A DNA stretch of 48,625 bases from an uncultured Ruminococcus sp. (GCA_902761695.1 CACWLT010000002.1:13210-61834); one strand, 5' to 3'. Positions 1 through 8,370 are shown, counted from the stretch's first letter. Notes: generated by a model from the letters alone, not told the origin. A program made the numbers and translations.

Positions 1-580
1 TGAGGACGATGGCATAGAAGGTGCAGTCCTCCCCCTCCACCGCCACCATGCCGTGGGGCGTGCCGCTGTCGTAGTAAATGCTGTCGCCTTCCCGGAGGAT
101 CTCCTTGTGGCTGCCCACCTGGACCTTCAGGGCGCCCTTGATGACGATGTCGATCTCCTGGCCCTCGTGGGTGGTCAGCTCGATATCGCGACGCTCCGCA
201 CCGGGGGTGTATTCCGCCACCACGTACAGGGGCTCGGAGATCCTGTTCCGGAAGGATCCGGCCAGGGAGTGGTAGGTCATGCCGTGGGCCTTTTCGATGA
301 TCTGCCCCTGTCCCTTGCGGGTGACGGTGTGGCCGACCAGGGTGGGGGACGTGCCTTCGATGATGTCGGTCACGTCCACGCCCAGAGCCAGGGCGCAGCG
401 GTAAATGAAGGCGAAGGTCAGGTTCCGCTCGCCCCGTTCGCAGCTCCGGTATTCCTCCACGGAAACGTCGGTTTTCTGCGCCATTTCCTCCTCGGTGTAG
501 CCTTCGATGGCGCGCAGCTCGGCAATCCGGGCCGCCATGCCGCGGATCTGGTATTCCAGTCCGGTGAGATTGGTCTGCAT
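1..580 (-). CDS. XRE-family regulator with C-terminal cupin domain (3' end outside window)
   Basis: The minus-strand frame opens at the ATG at 580 and stays open to the window edge (193 codons). An AAGGAGG site lies about 9 bases upstream of the ATG. Residues about 10-65 form an XRE helix-turn-helix (EEMAQKTDVSVEEYRSCERG). Residues about 105-190 form a cupin_2 barrel, with GQEIDIVIKGALKVQVG and the second motif around DSGTPHGMVAVEG. Such proteins are DNA-binding regulators whose cupin probably senses a small ligand; the ligand here is unknown. The gene is the first coding region behind the T-box leader at 624-937, so its expression probably depends on the charging of one tRNA species. The C-terminus and any operon partners are beyond the edge. 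Confidence 0.85.
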   Translation of the reverse strand, partial: MQTNLTGLEYQIRGMAARIAELRAIEGYTEEEMAQKTDVSVEEYRSCERGERNLTFAFIYRCALALGVDVTDIIEGTSPTLVGHTVTRKGQGQIIEKAHGMTYHSLAGSFRNRISEPLYVVAEYTPGAERRDIELTTHEGQEIDIVIKGALKVQVGSHKEILREGDSIYYDSGTPHGMVAVEGEDCTFYAIVL

Positions 581-623
581 GGTGCTCTTCCTCCTTGTGG
601 ACAATCAGGGGCAGTGGGGGGAT

Positions 624-937
624 AAAAAAACCGCCCCAAAGACCAAAATGATGCTTTGAGACGGACAAAATGCGCTGTTGTCCGCGGTACCACTCAAATT
701 GCGCCGAACCCTCCCCGGGTGAGACGCCCCTCAGGCTCCTTCAAGCCTTAGACCTTTACGCAGCCGTCACGGGAGGATTCTACTGACGGGATCCGTTTCC
801 GGTCCGCTTTCTTTCCTCCGGCTTGGGAGCTACAGCGCGCTGTTCTTCGTCAACGGCTTCCACCGCGGCGTCTTTTCATTACGCCGGCCGTTTTCTCTGG
901 GACAAAGGCTCCAGCCGCCCTCTCCGTCATTGCCATT
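624..937 (-). promoter_or_regulatory. T-box riboswitch leader
   Basis: Read on the minus strand, 682-692 holds the T-box core TGGTACCGCGG, preceded by AATTTGAG. Upstream, a Stem I-like fold can be drawn: GGCTGGAGC (908-916) pairs with GCTCCcaAGCC (820-830), AACGGC (887-892) pairs with GCCGTT (852-857), and the apical part carries the usual GGTGGAA. Downstream, a GCGGT element followed by seven T (624-630) can pair with ACCGC of the T-box to form the terminator. Position and order fit the class. The specifier codon could not be assigned with confidence, so the amino acid is unknown. The leader ends 44 bases before the XRE-cupin start. Confidence 0.85.
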
Positions 938-2476
938 ACGGATATTATAACGCGCCCGCGCCGATTTGTCAAGAGGGATGAGGGGATTTTTTTTTTTTTT
1001 TAGCTTCCGGCGCTCCTCGGCCTCCGCCTGCATCTCCTCCACGGTCTTTTCGTGGATCTTTGCCGCGCCGGCGTCGTTCCGGTGCTTCGTGATGAACGTG
1101 CCGTCCGCCTTGCGCTGTTCCATGCGGGCCTTCGCCTTTTCGATCTCCTCCGCGTACTGGGGCAGCCACTCGGCCTCCTCGATGAGGTATTCGTCCACCA
1201 TCTGGTCGATTTCCGGGGTGGTCAGCAGCGCGCCGGTCAGGGGATCCATCATCATGGCCTGAACCAGCAGCTTCCGGTCGCCCGCCACCGCCGCCTCCAC
1301 CGACAGCCGCTGAACCCAGGAGGACTGGGAGCATACCGCCGCGCAGCCGAGAGGCAGGTCCCCCACCTTCGGGATGCTGATGCCGTTTCTGTCCACGTAG
1401 CCGGGAACCTCCACCACGCATTCATAGGGCAGGTTGGTGATGGTGCCCTGGTTCATGACGTTGAAGTGGCCCCGGTAGGTCCGGCCCGTCTCCAGCGCTT
1501 CTATAATGTAGGATCCGTGCTCCTGGGACCGCTGCTCGGGGACGAATTTGTTTGCCGGAGCCGCCAGCCAGTTGGGAAAGTCCGTCTCGAACCAGTTCCG
1601 TCCCTCCCGGCAGACCCGGAGGTAGCCGCCGGTTTCGCCGTTGGACCAGCCGCCCGCGTGATCCAGCCACTTGTTGATCTCCTCGGGGTTCTTCCGGTAC
1701 CAGGCCACGTACTCGGAGAGATGGCCGTTGGACTCGGTGGAGTAATAGCCGAAGCGCTTCAGCATGTCGATGCGGACCTTTTCGGTCTTAGACAGCCATT
1801 CGTTTTTCTCGTAGGCCGGAAGGATCTTGTCCGTCAGGTCCTCGCCCTCGTGGGAGACTTTGATGTACCAGGTCTGGTGGTTCAGCCCGGCAGCGGTGAT
1901 GTCCACCTCGCTCTGCCTGTACCCCAGAGCGCCGGCGATCTGCGCGTGCCCGCCCTGGACGCCGTGGCAGAGACCGACCGTCTGTACATGGCCGTACTTG
2001 TTGGCCGCCCAGGTCATCATGGCGCAGGGATTGGAATAGGAAAGAAGAATGCACCCGGGCGCGGCCACCTCGCGGATGTCCTTACAGAAGTCCAGGATCT
2101 GGGGGATCCCGCGCTGGCCGTACATGATGCCGCCGGCCGCCAGGGTGTCGCCCACGCACTGGTCCACGCCGTAGCGCAGCGCCACCTCGATGTCCTTTTC
2201 GAAGGCTTCCAGCATGCCGACGCGGACGGCGTTGATGACGTACTTCGCGCCGCGGAAGGCTTCGCTGCGGTCCAGGGTGGGGTGGAGTTTGATGTTCAGG
2301 CCGTTTTCGTCGATGTCCCGCTGGCAGAGCCGATAGACCATGTCCAGATTCTGCGGGTTGATGTCCATGAAGGACACCTCGATGTCGTGAAATTCCGGGA
2401 CGGTGAGCAGGTCGGAGAGCAGACGGCGGGTGAAGCCCACGCTGCCCGCGCCGATGAAGGCTATCTTGAAGCTCAT
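830..2476 (-). CDS. GH4 family alpha-galactosidase (MelA/AglA-like), C-terminus uncertain
   Basis: Family 4 glycosidases cleave alpha-galactosides in the cytoplasm using NAD+ and a divalent metal. The protein starts with a Rossmann motif, FIGAGSVGF (residues 7-15). It keeps the NP of the 149-156 segment and the metal ligands expected in GLCHGVQG (Cys170) and GLNHQTW (His200). The start at 2476 has AAAGGAGA upstream. Family members are about 430-480 residues, but this frame gives 548. The excess begins after a run of 15 A (plus-strand T, 987-1001), after which the frame crosses a perfect promoter and half of a T-box leader. With 14 A the frame would stop at 969 after a short tail. The true end is therefore probably near 969, through a homopolymer length error or slippage. 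Confidence 0.85.
   Translation of the reverse strand: MSFKIAFIGAGSVGFTRRLLSDLLTVPEFHDIEVSFMDINPQNLDMVYRLCQRDIDENGLNIKLHPTLDRSEAFRGAKYVINAVRVGMLEAFEKDIEVALRYGVDQCVGDTLAAGGIMYGQRGIPQILDFCKDIREVAAPGCILLSYSNPCAMMTWAANKYGHVQTVGLCHGVQGGHAQIAGALGYRQSEVDITAAGLNHQTWYIKVSHEGEDLTDKILPAYEKNEWLSKTEKVRIDMLKRFGYYSTESNGHLSEYVAWYRKNPEEINKWLDHAGGWSNGETGGYLRVCREGRNWFETDFPNWLAAPANKFVPEQRSQEHGSYIIEALETGRTYRGHFNVMNQGTITNLPYECVVEVPGYVDRNGISIPKVGDLPLGCAAVCSQSSWVQRLSVEAAVAGDRKLLVQAMMMDPLTGALLTTPEIDQMVDEYLIEEAEWLPQYAEEIEKAKARMEQRKADGTFITKHRNDAGAAKIHEKTVEEMQAEAEERRKLKKKKNPLIPLDKSARARYNIRNGNDGEGGWSLCPRENGRRNEKTPRWKPLTKNSAL
944..972 (-). promoter_or_regulatory. Consensus sigma-A promoter of the T-box transcript
   Basis: On the minus strand TTGACA (967-972) and TATAAT (944-949) are separated by exactly 17 bases. 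The predicted start of transcription is near 937, at the beginning of the T-box leader. The site lies inside the extended reading frame of the upstream GH4 gene, which suggests that the last part of that frame is not selected as protein. Confidence 0.9.
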
Positions 2477-2520
2477 GGGAAGTCTCCTTTTCTGTGTTGA
2501 CTCAGGGAGCCATTGTCACC

Positions 2521-2529
2521 ATTATATCA
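2521..2529 (-). promoter_or_regulatory. Extended -10 promoter of the GH4 gene
   Basis: The minus strand reads TGATATAAT (TGn plus TATAAT) about 45 bases upstream of the GH4 start. No clear -35 is visible; an extended -10 can work without one. Confidence 0.6.
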
Positions 2530-2741
2530 CATCCGGTTCGGAGAAGGAAGTCTTCCGGCGGCTTTTTTCACATTTCCCCCGGATTCTGACGGGAAAACGC
2601 CAGCCCGATTTCCGGGAACCGTCACAAAGCCGCCCTTTGGCCGTCAGAATGGCCCGGTATAATAACAGCCATCAACAGAAAACAACCCCGGACCCACAGA
2701 GAGCCGGGATGAGCGGAACACCCGCTGAAAGGATACGGGCC

Positions 2742-4007
2742 ATGAAAAACATCAACAGAAAGATTATCGTCTCCCTGATCGCCGGAGCCATGCTCCTCGC
2801 CTCCGCCACCGCCGTTTCGGCTGCCGCTGTAAACGGGTACGCCGCCCGGTCCTTCTCCGGAATGCAGAACCAGACGCAGACGGGCGGCTTCGCTGGCGGC
2901 ATGACGGCCTACACCGCCAAGACAAACGCGCTCTCCTACTCCGATCTCACCGGCGGCATCGTCACCTCCGACGAGCTCTTCTCCAAGCGGGATCTGAAGC
3001 AGACTGCGGATCTGGAGGAAGCGAAGAGCATTACCGCCGTGAGCGGAAAGACCGTCACCATCACCGAGGAAGGCGTCTACGTCCTCAGCGGCACGGCGGA
3101 AAACTTCACCGTGAAGATCGAGGCCGACAAGGAAGCCAAGATTCAGCTGGTGCTGGACGGCGTCAGCGTCACCAACAGCGATTTTCCTGTAATCTACGTG
3201 GTCTCGGCCGACAAGGTCTTCGTCACCACGACCGCGGGCAGTGAAAACGCCCTGTCCGTCACCGGAACCTTCAAAGCTGACGGCGAAACCAACACCGACG
3301 CCGTGATTTACTCGAAGGAAGACCTGGTTCTGAACGGCAAGGGCAGCCTCACCGTCACCTCCGCCAAGGGCAACGGCATCACGTCGAAGGACGATCTCAA
3401 GATCACGGGCGGCACGCTGAAGGTTACGGCACAGCTCGACGCGCTGGAGGCCAACGACTCCATCGTGATCTCCGACGGGGACATCACCGTCAATGCAAAG
3501 AAGGACGGCCTCCACGCGGAGAATGACGACGACGACAGCCTGGGCTATATCTGGATCGGCGGCGGGAAGCTGACCGTCACGGCATCCGACGACGCCGTCC
3601 ACGGCACCTCCTTCGTCCAGATCGACGGCGGCGAGATCACCGTCACCGGTTCGGAAGGCATCGAGGGCACCTACGTGCAGATCAACGGCGGCGAGATCAC
3701 GGTCACCGGCACGGACGACGGCCTCAACGGGGCCAACAAGAGCTCCGCTTACGAGACGGCCATTGAGATCGCGGGCGGCACGCTGAATGTGACCGTCGGT
3801 CAGGGCGACACGGACGCCATAGACTCCAACGGCAACCTCTACGTCACGGGCGGCACGGTCAATATCACCGCGCAGATGTCCTCCTTCGACTACGACGGCA
3901 CGGCGACCTGCACCGGCGGCACGATTATCGTCAACGGCCAGACCGTGAACAGCATCACCAGCTCGATGATGGGCGGCGGCATGGGCGGCTTCGGCGGACG
4001 GCGGTGA
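2742..4007 (+). CDS. Cthe_2159-type carbohydrate-binding beta-helix protein, secreted
   Basis: The chosen ATG at 2742 begins a Sec signal peptide (MKNINRKI, hydrophobic core, SAAA near residue 27). The frame remains open upstream to 2403, but that part overlaps the GH4 promoter region and has no signal. The mature protein of about 395 residues repeats the family pattern: VIYSKEDLVLNGKGSLTV, then GNGITSKDDLKITGGTL, then rungs such as GGEITVTG. These stack as a right-handed parallel beta-helix. The C-terminus ends in a Gly/Met/Arg tail (MMGGGMGGFGGRR). Members related to Clostridium thermocellum Cthe_2159 bind cellulose or pectin-like polymers and are exported. A -10 element TATAAT lies at 2658-2663 with no strong -35. 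A lipoprotein paralogue lies at 6343. Confidence 0.85.
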   Translation: MKNINRKIIVSLIAGAMLLASATAVSAAAVNGYAARSFSGMQNQTQTGGFAGGMTAYTAKTNALSYSDLTGGIVTSDELFSKRDLKQTADLEEAKSITAVSGKTVTITEEGVYVLSGTAENFTVKIEADKEAKIQLVLDGVSVTNSDFPVIYVVSADKVFVTTTAGSENALSVTGTFKADGETNTDAVIYSKEDLVLNGKGSLTVTSAKGNGITSKDDLKITGGTLKVTAQLDALEANDSIVISDGDITVNAKKDGLHAENDDDDSLGYIWIGGGKLTVTASDDAVHGTSFVQIDGGEITVTGSEGIEGTYVQINGGEITVTGTDDGLNGANKSSAYETAIEIAGGTLNVTVGQGDTDAIDSNGNLYVTGGTVNITAQMSSFDYDGTATCTGGTIIVNGQTVNSITSSMMGGGMGGFGGRR

Positions 4008-4173
4008 GGAAAAGAACCGTCTGGGAGCCAGCCCTGCGAGGCAGAATGATCGGAACAGCTTATACGGGACCGGCGCGCTTCTCCTGCTTTCGGGGGAGGA
4101 CGCGGCGGTCCTTTTCCGTTTTCACCAATGTTTTGCCGGGGATGGGGAGGAATATTTGTTTCAGAAAAATCAA

Positions 4174-4221
4174 AAGGTACCTTGATAAATCGGCGGCAGG
4201 GTGGTATAATCAAGGTACCTT
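4174..4221 (+). promoter_or_regulatory. Promoter with paired palindromic operators ahead of marR
   Basis: TTGATA (4182-4187) and TATAAT (4205-4210) are 17 bases apart. The perfect palindrome AAGGTACCTT occurs twice, at 4174-4183 overlapping the -35 and at 4212-4221 just downstream of the -10. Extended, the two sites are inverted copies sharing ATCAAGGTACCTT. Their placement would block RNA polymerase and matches MarR-type autoregulation by the gene starting 24 bases further on. Confidence 0.8.
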
Positions 4222-4245
4222 AAGATAATAAGACGGAGGAGTACT

Positions 4246-5136
4246 ATGGAATTCACGGAAAACAAGAAAACCTGTCCCGGATGCGGGAGACACTGCGAAC
4301 TGAGCGAGCCCGGCTGCGAAAGAGGAAGTGTATATGCCGAAACCGGCGCGCTGCCGGAGAGGGAGCACCGGGACCATCCCGAAGACCTTGGCGCGGAGGG
4401 CGGTCCCCGTCACGAATCCCGGCGCGGCTTCCGGGAGCGTCACGGCAATCCCGGGCGCGGCTTCGGACACGGTCCGGAACGTCCGGGCGAAGAGAATCCC
4501 GAAGAGAATCCCGGACGGCATCCCGAATGGGGGAACGCGATGGAGGCCGGAGAGGGGATCGGACGCGGTCCCGGGCGCGATTTCGGTCACGATCCCGAAC
4601 ACGGACGCGGTCCCGGAAGAGGACACGGACGGCGGGCGTTTCCGGGAGACGGCGATCCTGCGGAAGGAGGCGGTCCCCGAGGCCGTCACGGAGGAGAACG
4701 CTTCGAGATTCCGGAGGACGGGGACGGCAGGCTGGCCTTCATGCTCCGTTCCGTCGGCCGCATGATGCGCATGCGGTTTGACGAGCGGGAGGGGCAGCGC
4801 CGGATCCTGGTCATGCTGAACGACGGTCCCCTCACCCAGCGGGATCTGACGGAGCGGCTGGGGATTCAGCCCGGTTCCGCCAGCGAGATCGTCAGCAAGC
4901 TGGAGGGCAGCGGACTTATCACCCGCACCCCCAATCCCCGGGACCGCCGGACCATGGATGTTCAGCTGACGGAGAGCGGCCGGGAGGAAGCGGTCCGGGC
5001 CGAGGCGGAACGGCGCGAACGGCGTGCGGAGCTGTTCTCCTGCCTGAGCGAGGAGGAAAAAACCACGCTGACCGGCCTTCTGGAGAAGCTCCGGGAGTCC
5101 TGGGAAGGAACGGGAAACGGCGGGAATCCGCAATAA
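4246..5136 (+). CDS. MarR-family regulator with Cys- and Gly/Arg/His/Glu-rich N-terminal extension
   Basis: The C-terminal half (residues about 160-285) is a MarR winged helix: RILVMLNDGPLTQRDLTERL, then a recognition helix around QPGSASEIVSKLEGSGL, then a wing with PRDRRTMDV. Usual MarR proteins are about 140-170 residues; this one has 296. Residues 10-24 hold CPGCGRHC and a fourth Cys (Cys10, 13, 17, 24), a possible metal site. Residues about 30-150 are low complexity, rich in Gly, Arg, His, Glu and Pro. The start follows GGAGGA. The promoter carries two palindromes, so negative autoregulation is likely. It may also act on the neighbouring Cthe_2159 gene or the aldo/keto reductase, but no further operator copies were seen. 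Confidence 0.85.
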   Translation: MEFTENKKTCPGCGRHCELSEPGCERGSVYAETGALPEREHRDHPEDLGAEGGPRHESRRGFRERHGNPGRGFGHGPERPGEENPEENPGRHPEWGNAMEAGEGIGRGPGRDFGHDPEHGRGPGRGHGRRAFPGDGDPAEGGGPRGRHGGERFEIPEDGDGRLAFMLRSVGRMMRMRFDEREGQRRILVMLNDGPLTQRDLTERLGIQPGSASEIVSKLEGSGLITRTPNPRDRRTMDVQLTESGREEAVRAEAERRERRAELFSCLSEEEKTTLTGLLEKLRESWEGTGNGGNPQ

Positions 5137-5212
5137 GCACGGATCCCGCGACAAACAAAAGGCTGCCGCGTTTCTCCGGAGACGGAGATGAAGCATCAGT
5201 CCCATACAGCCG

Positions 5213-5252
5213 GAGCGGTCATGCGGTGAAGCATCGCGGGCCGCTCTTTTTT
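5213..5252 (+). terminator. Intrinsic terminator after marR
   Basis: GAGCGG (5213-5218) pairs with CCGCTC (5241-5246), with an inner ATGC/GCAT pairing, followed by six T. Confidence 0.75.
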
Positions 5253-5296
5253 CCGCGCGGGCGGGCTTTATGTAGATTTGTTCACACGCGGGATGG

Positions 5297-5302
5297 TATA
5301 AT
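5297..5302 (+). promoter_or_regulatory. -10 element ahead of the aldo/keto reductase
   Basis: TATAAT lies 59 bases upstream of the ATG. No convincing -35 is visible at the right spacing. Confidence 0.5.
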
Positions 5303-5360
5303 TGAATAAAGACATTGAAAATAAAAAACGGACAAAACGGTCCGGAAAGAGAGGCAGGCT

Positions 5361-6236
5361 ATGATCAGACGCGCGCTGGGCAGAACCGGATACGACATAT
5401 CCGCAGTGGTTTACGGCGGCATCGTCTCCATGAACGACGGACAGGAGAACTCCGACCGCTATGTGGCGTGGGCCGTGGAGCAGGGGGTGAACTACTTCGA
5501 CGTCGCGCCCTCCTACGGCGACGCGCAGGAAAAGCTGGGGAACTCCCTGATTCCCTGCCGGAAGGATATTTACCTGGCCTGCAAGACCGGGCAGAGGATG
5601 CGGCGGGAGGCGGAGGAGGAGATGAAGCGCTCCCTCACCATGCTTCACACCGACTATTTCGACGTCTATCAGATGCACGGGATCTCCTCCATGGAGGACG
5701 TGGACAGGGCGTTCGGACCCGGGGGCGTCATGGAGCTCATGCGGGAGATGAAGGAAAAGGGGATCGCCCGGAAAATCGGCATCACGGCCCACTCCGAGGA
5801 CGCGGCGCTGAAATGTCTGGAACTCTATGACTTCGACACGGTGCTCTTCCCCTTCAACTGGCACATGTTCATGGCCCACGGCATGGGGAAGCGGCTTCTG
5901 CAGACGGCGAAGGAACGGGGAATCGGCCTGCTCTGCATGAAGTCCATGATCGAGCGGGCCTGGATGGACGAGGCGGAAAAGCAGGCGTCGGGGTATCCGA
6001 AATCCTGGTGCAGGCCCTTTGACACCGGGACGCAGGCGGACCTTCTGACGGCGGCGGTGAAGTTCGCCTATTCTCTCGGAGTGGACGCCGTGGTCCCGCC
6101 CGGAAACTTCGACCACTTCTCCTTCGCGGTGAAGCACTGCGGGGAGATCCTGGCCCATCCCCTGGATGACATGGACCGGGCTCTGCTGGAGGCGCATCTG
6201 GAGAAGGTGAAGGATCACCCGTTCTTCGGGGTGTGA
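5361..6236 (+). CDS. Aldo/keto reductase
   Basis: This 291-residue protein is a single TIM-barrel reductase. It starts RRALGRTGYDISAVVYGG and keeps the catalytic tetrad in FDVAPSYGDAQEKLG (Asp and Tyr), YLACKTG (Lys) and VYQMHG (His). Such enzymes use NAD(P)H to reduce aldehydes, ketones or sugars in the cytosol. The substrate cannot be named from the sequence. GAGAGGCAGGCT precedes the ATG as a weak ribosome binding site. The gene stands alone between the marR terminator and the next promoter. Confidence 0.9.
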   Translation: MIRRALGRTGYDISAVVYGGIVSMNDGQENSDRYVAWAVEQGVNYFDVAPSYGDAQEKLGNSLIPCRKDIYLACKTGQRMRREAEEEMKRSLTMLHTDYFDVYQMHGISSMEDVDRAFGPGGVMELMREMKEKGIARKIGITAHSEDAALKCLELYDFDTVLFPFNWHMFMAHGMGKRLLQTAKERGIGLLCMKSMIERAWMDEAEKQASGYPKSWCRPFDTGTQADLLTAAVKFAYSLGVDAVVPPGNFDHFSFAVKHCGEILAHPLDDMDRALLEAHLEKVKDHPFFGV

Positions 6237-6305
6237 CCGGGGCTCGCGGGGGGCGCTTTCAGAAAAGAATCACATTTTCGTGACACGGACACCACGAAAA
6301 GCGGC

Positions 6306-6311
6306 TATAAT
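6306..6311 (+). promoter_or_regulatory. -10 element ahead of the lipoprotein gene at 6343
   Basis: TATAAT sits 31 bases before the ATG. The nearest -35-like GTGACA (6280-6285) is spaced 20 bases, so the site is weak or needs an activator. Confidence 0.5.
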
Positions 6312-6342
6312 ACTGCCATCCCACGGAAAGGCAGATTCCCCC

Positions 6343-8214
6343 ATGAAAAAGAAAGCTCCCATCAGACAGATCACCGCGCTGCTTCTCGGCACCCTTCTTC
6401 TCTCCTCCTGCGGAAGCGGCGTGACGGAAGAACAGGAACGGCAGATCGTATCCGCAAAAGCCGGCAATTCCGCCTCTTACGCGGTGATTTCCGCTTATCG
6501 CGCGTCCCCGGCGGCACAGGCCCAGGTCACGGACACCTCGGCGGATGCGGACTATTATCCGGCGGTCAGCTATTCGGACTTCGATCTGGACGAATCCGCC
6601 GAGGGCGCGGTGAAGATCGCCCTGAACGGGACCGGCGCGGACTTTGCCTCCGACGCGGTGACCCTCGGGGACGGCGTTCTGACGATCGGGGCGGCGGGGA
6701 GTTATCTTCTCACGGGCGATTTCGCCGGGCAGATCCGGGTGGAGGCGGCGCGGGAGGACAACGTGCACCTGATTTTCGCCGGTCTGACCGTGGAATGCGC
6801 CATGGCCCCCCTCTGCGCGGTGTCCGCGAAAAACGTCTCCGTCACCCTGGCCCCGGGAACGGAGAACACCCTGACGGACGGGGCGGACTACACCTTCGCC
6901 GAGGGGGAGGACGAACCGGACGCGGCGATGTATTCCAAAACCGACCTGACGATCAACGGCTCCGGGGCCCTCACGGTGAACGGGAACTACAAAAACGGCA
7001 TCGTATCGAAGGACGATCTGATCATACTCGGCGGCACCATCACCGTGAACGCTGTCTATAACGGCATCAAGGGCAAGGACAGCCTGACGGTGGGCGGCGG
7101 CATCCTGAACGTGACGGCGGGCAACGACGGGATCAAATCCAGCAACGACGAGGACAGCGGCCGGGGCTGGGTGGTGATCGAGGACGGCGAGATTTCGATC
7201 CGGGCCGGAGACGACGCCGTGCACGCGGAAACCTGGCTCATCATCACCGGCGGCACCGTCCGCGTTGCCGAAAGCTGCGAGGGGCTGGAGGGCAGGCGCG
7301 TCGAGATCTACGGCGGGGATATCGAGGTGGTGTCCTCCGACGACGCCGTCAACGCCGCATTCGGAAGCGCTGCCGGGGATGACTTCGGCAGGGGGGGAGG
7401 AAAACAGGACGGCGGGGATTTCGTCGGAAAGAACGGCGGCTTCGGCGGACGGAGCGGGGAAGACGGCGAAGCGGGCGGTCAGAACGACTGGGCGTCCGGC
7501 GTGAATCCCGGCATGGGCCGCGGCGGAAACCGGGACGGCCGGGGAGACATGACCGGGGGAGCGGACGGGGGAATGCCCGAAGGCTTTGACGGAGAGATGC
7601 CCGAAGGAATGGCGCCTCCGGACGGGTTCGGCGGAGAGATGCCCGGGGATCCCGGCGGGGAAGATACCTTCGCGCGGGAGGACGCCCAGAGCGGCTTCGG
7701 AAGAGGCGGCAAGGGCGGCGGCATGATGGGCGGCATGGGCATGATGAACGAGGAGCCCGAGGAGGGGGTCTACATCCTCATGGCGGGCGGAACGCTCCGG
7801 GCTCAGGGCGGCAACGACATCATCGACTCCAACGGCACCTTTGAGCAGACGGGGGGCGTGATTGTGACGGCGGGACCCTCCATGACGGTGTACGGTGAAC
7901 CGGACGGCGTAATCGACACCAACGGGACTATGGCCCTGACGGGAGGCACCTTCGTCTCCTTCTGCCGGAACGTCGGGAGCGCGCTCACATCCGCCGTTTC
8001 CCTTCCGGGTGTCACAGTCTCCCTGAACGGCGCCGAAACCGTGACGCTGACAGACGGGGCAGGGGAGGTCCTGCTGTCGGCGGCAAACGATACGAAGGCG
8101 TCCTCGGTGCTGCTGATCTCCGACGGGATGACGGCCGGGTTGGAATACGTTCTGGATCTGGACGGCAGCGCGTACCCCTTCACGGCGGAGAACGGCGTTC
8201 AGAGCCTGCGGTAA
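6343..8214 (+). CDS. Cthe_2159-type beta-helix lipoprotein with Gly/Met-rich insert
   Basis: The ATG at 6343 begins a lipoprotein signal peptide (MKKKAPIRQ, then LLLSSC with Cys23 as the lipidated residue). The frame is open upstream to 6280, but the signal fixes the start. The mature protein (about 600 residues) has the same repeating rungs as the protein at 2742: AMYSKTDLTINGSGALTV, NGIVSKDDLIILGGTITV, DSLTVGGG, GNDIIDSNGTFEQTGG. Between residues about 345 and 475 an insert rich in Gly, Asp, Met and Pro breaks the helix. The C-terminal 80 residues resemble a beta-sandwich cap. It is probably a membrane-anchored polysaccharide-binding protein. The ribosome binding site is weak (GGAAAGG 12 bases upstream). 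Confidence 0.85.
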   Translation: MKKKAPIRQITALLLGTLLLSSCGSGVTEEQERQIVSAKAGNSASYAVISAYRASPAAQAQVTDTSADADYYPAVSYSDFDLDESAEGAVKIALNGTGADFASDAVTLGDGVLTIGAAGSYLLTGDFAGQIRVEAAREDNVHLIFAGLTVECAMAPLCAVSAKNVSVTLAPGTENTLTDGADYTFAEGEDEPDAAMYSKTDLTINGSGALTVNGNYKNGIVSKDDLIILGGTITVNAVYNGIKGKDSLTVGGGILNVTAGNDGIKSSNDEDSGRGWVVIEDGEISIRAGDDAVHAETWLIITGGTVRVAESCEGLEGRRVEIYGGDIEVVSSDDAVNAAFGSAAGDDFGRGGGKQDGGDFVGKNGGFGGRSGEDGEAGGQNDWASGVNPGMGRGGNRDGRGDMTGGADGGMPEGFDGEMPEGMAPPDGFGGEMPGDPGGEDTFAREDAQSGFGRGGKGGGMMGGMGMMNEEPEEGVYILMAGGTLRAQGGNDIIDSNGTFEQTGGVIVTAGPSMTVYGEPDGVIDTNGTMALTGGTFVSFCRNVGSALTSAVSLPGVTVSLNGAETVTLTDGAGEVLLSAANDTKASSVLLISDGMTAGLEYVLDLDGSAYPFTAENGVQSLR

Positions 8215-8224
8215 ACGAATAAAA

Positions 8225-8281
8225 GCCCCCGCGCATCCGACGGTCGGAGATCCGGAATGCGGCGGGGGCCTGTTGTTTTTT
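8225..8281 (+). terminator. Intrinsic terminator after the lipoprotein gene
   Basis: GCCCCCGC followed by GCAT pairs with ATGC and GCGGGGGC, with one bulge, and is followed by TGTTG and six T. Confidence 0.8.
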
Positions 8282-8341
8282 CAGAGGTACGGAACGGGGC
8301 CTGCGCGGATAACGGAGAAACAAAAACCTGTAAATTCGCTA

Positions 8342-8370
8342 TTGACAAGTCGGCGGTCCTGTGGTATACT
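8342..8370 (+). promoter_or_regulatory. Near-consensus promoter of the PNPOx-ferredoxin/sirtuin operon
   Basis: TTGACA (8342-8347) and TATACT (8365-8370) are spaced 17 bases, leaving a leader of about 85 bases before the ATG at 8464. Confidence 0.85.

Noticed and set aside
418-693. 91-codon minus-strand frame over the XRE gene and T-box
   Set aside because: It overlaps the XRE-cupin frame and the T-box core and has no recognisable domain.
2403-2741. Upstream in-frame extension of the first Cthe_2159-like gene
   Set aside because: It overlaps the start of the divergent GH4 gene and would hide a clear signal peptide.
4281-4781. Arg-rich alternative frame inside the marR gene
   Set aside because: It is a shifted reading of the Gly/Arg/His/Glu low-complexity region; only the other frame continues into the MarR winged helix.
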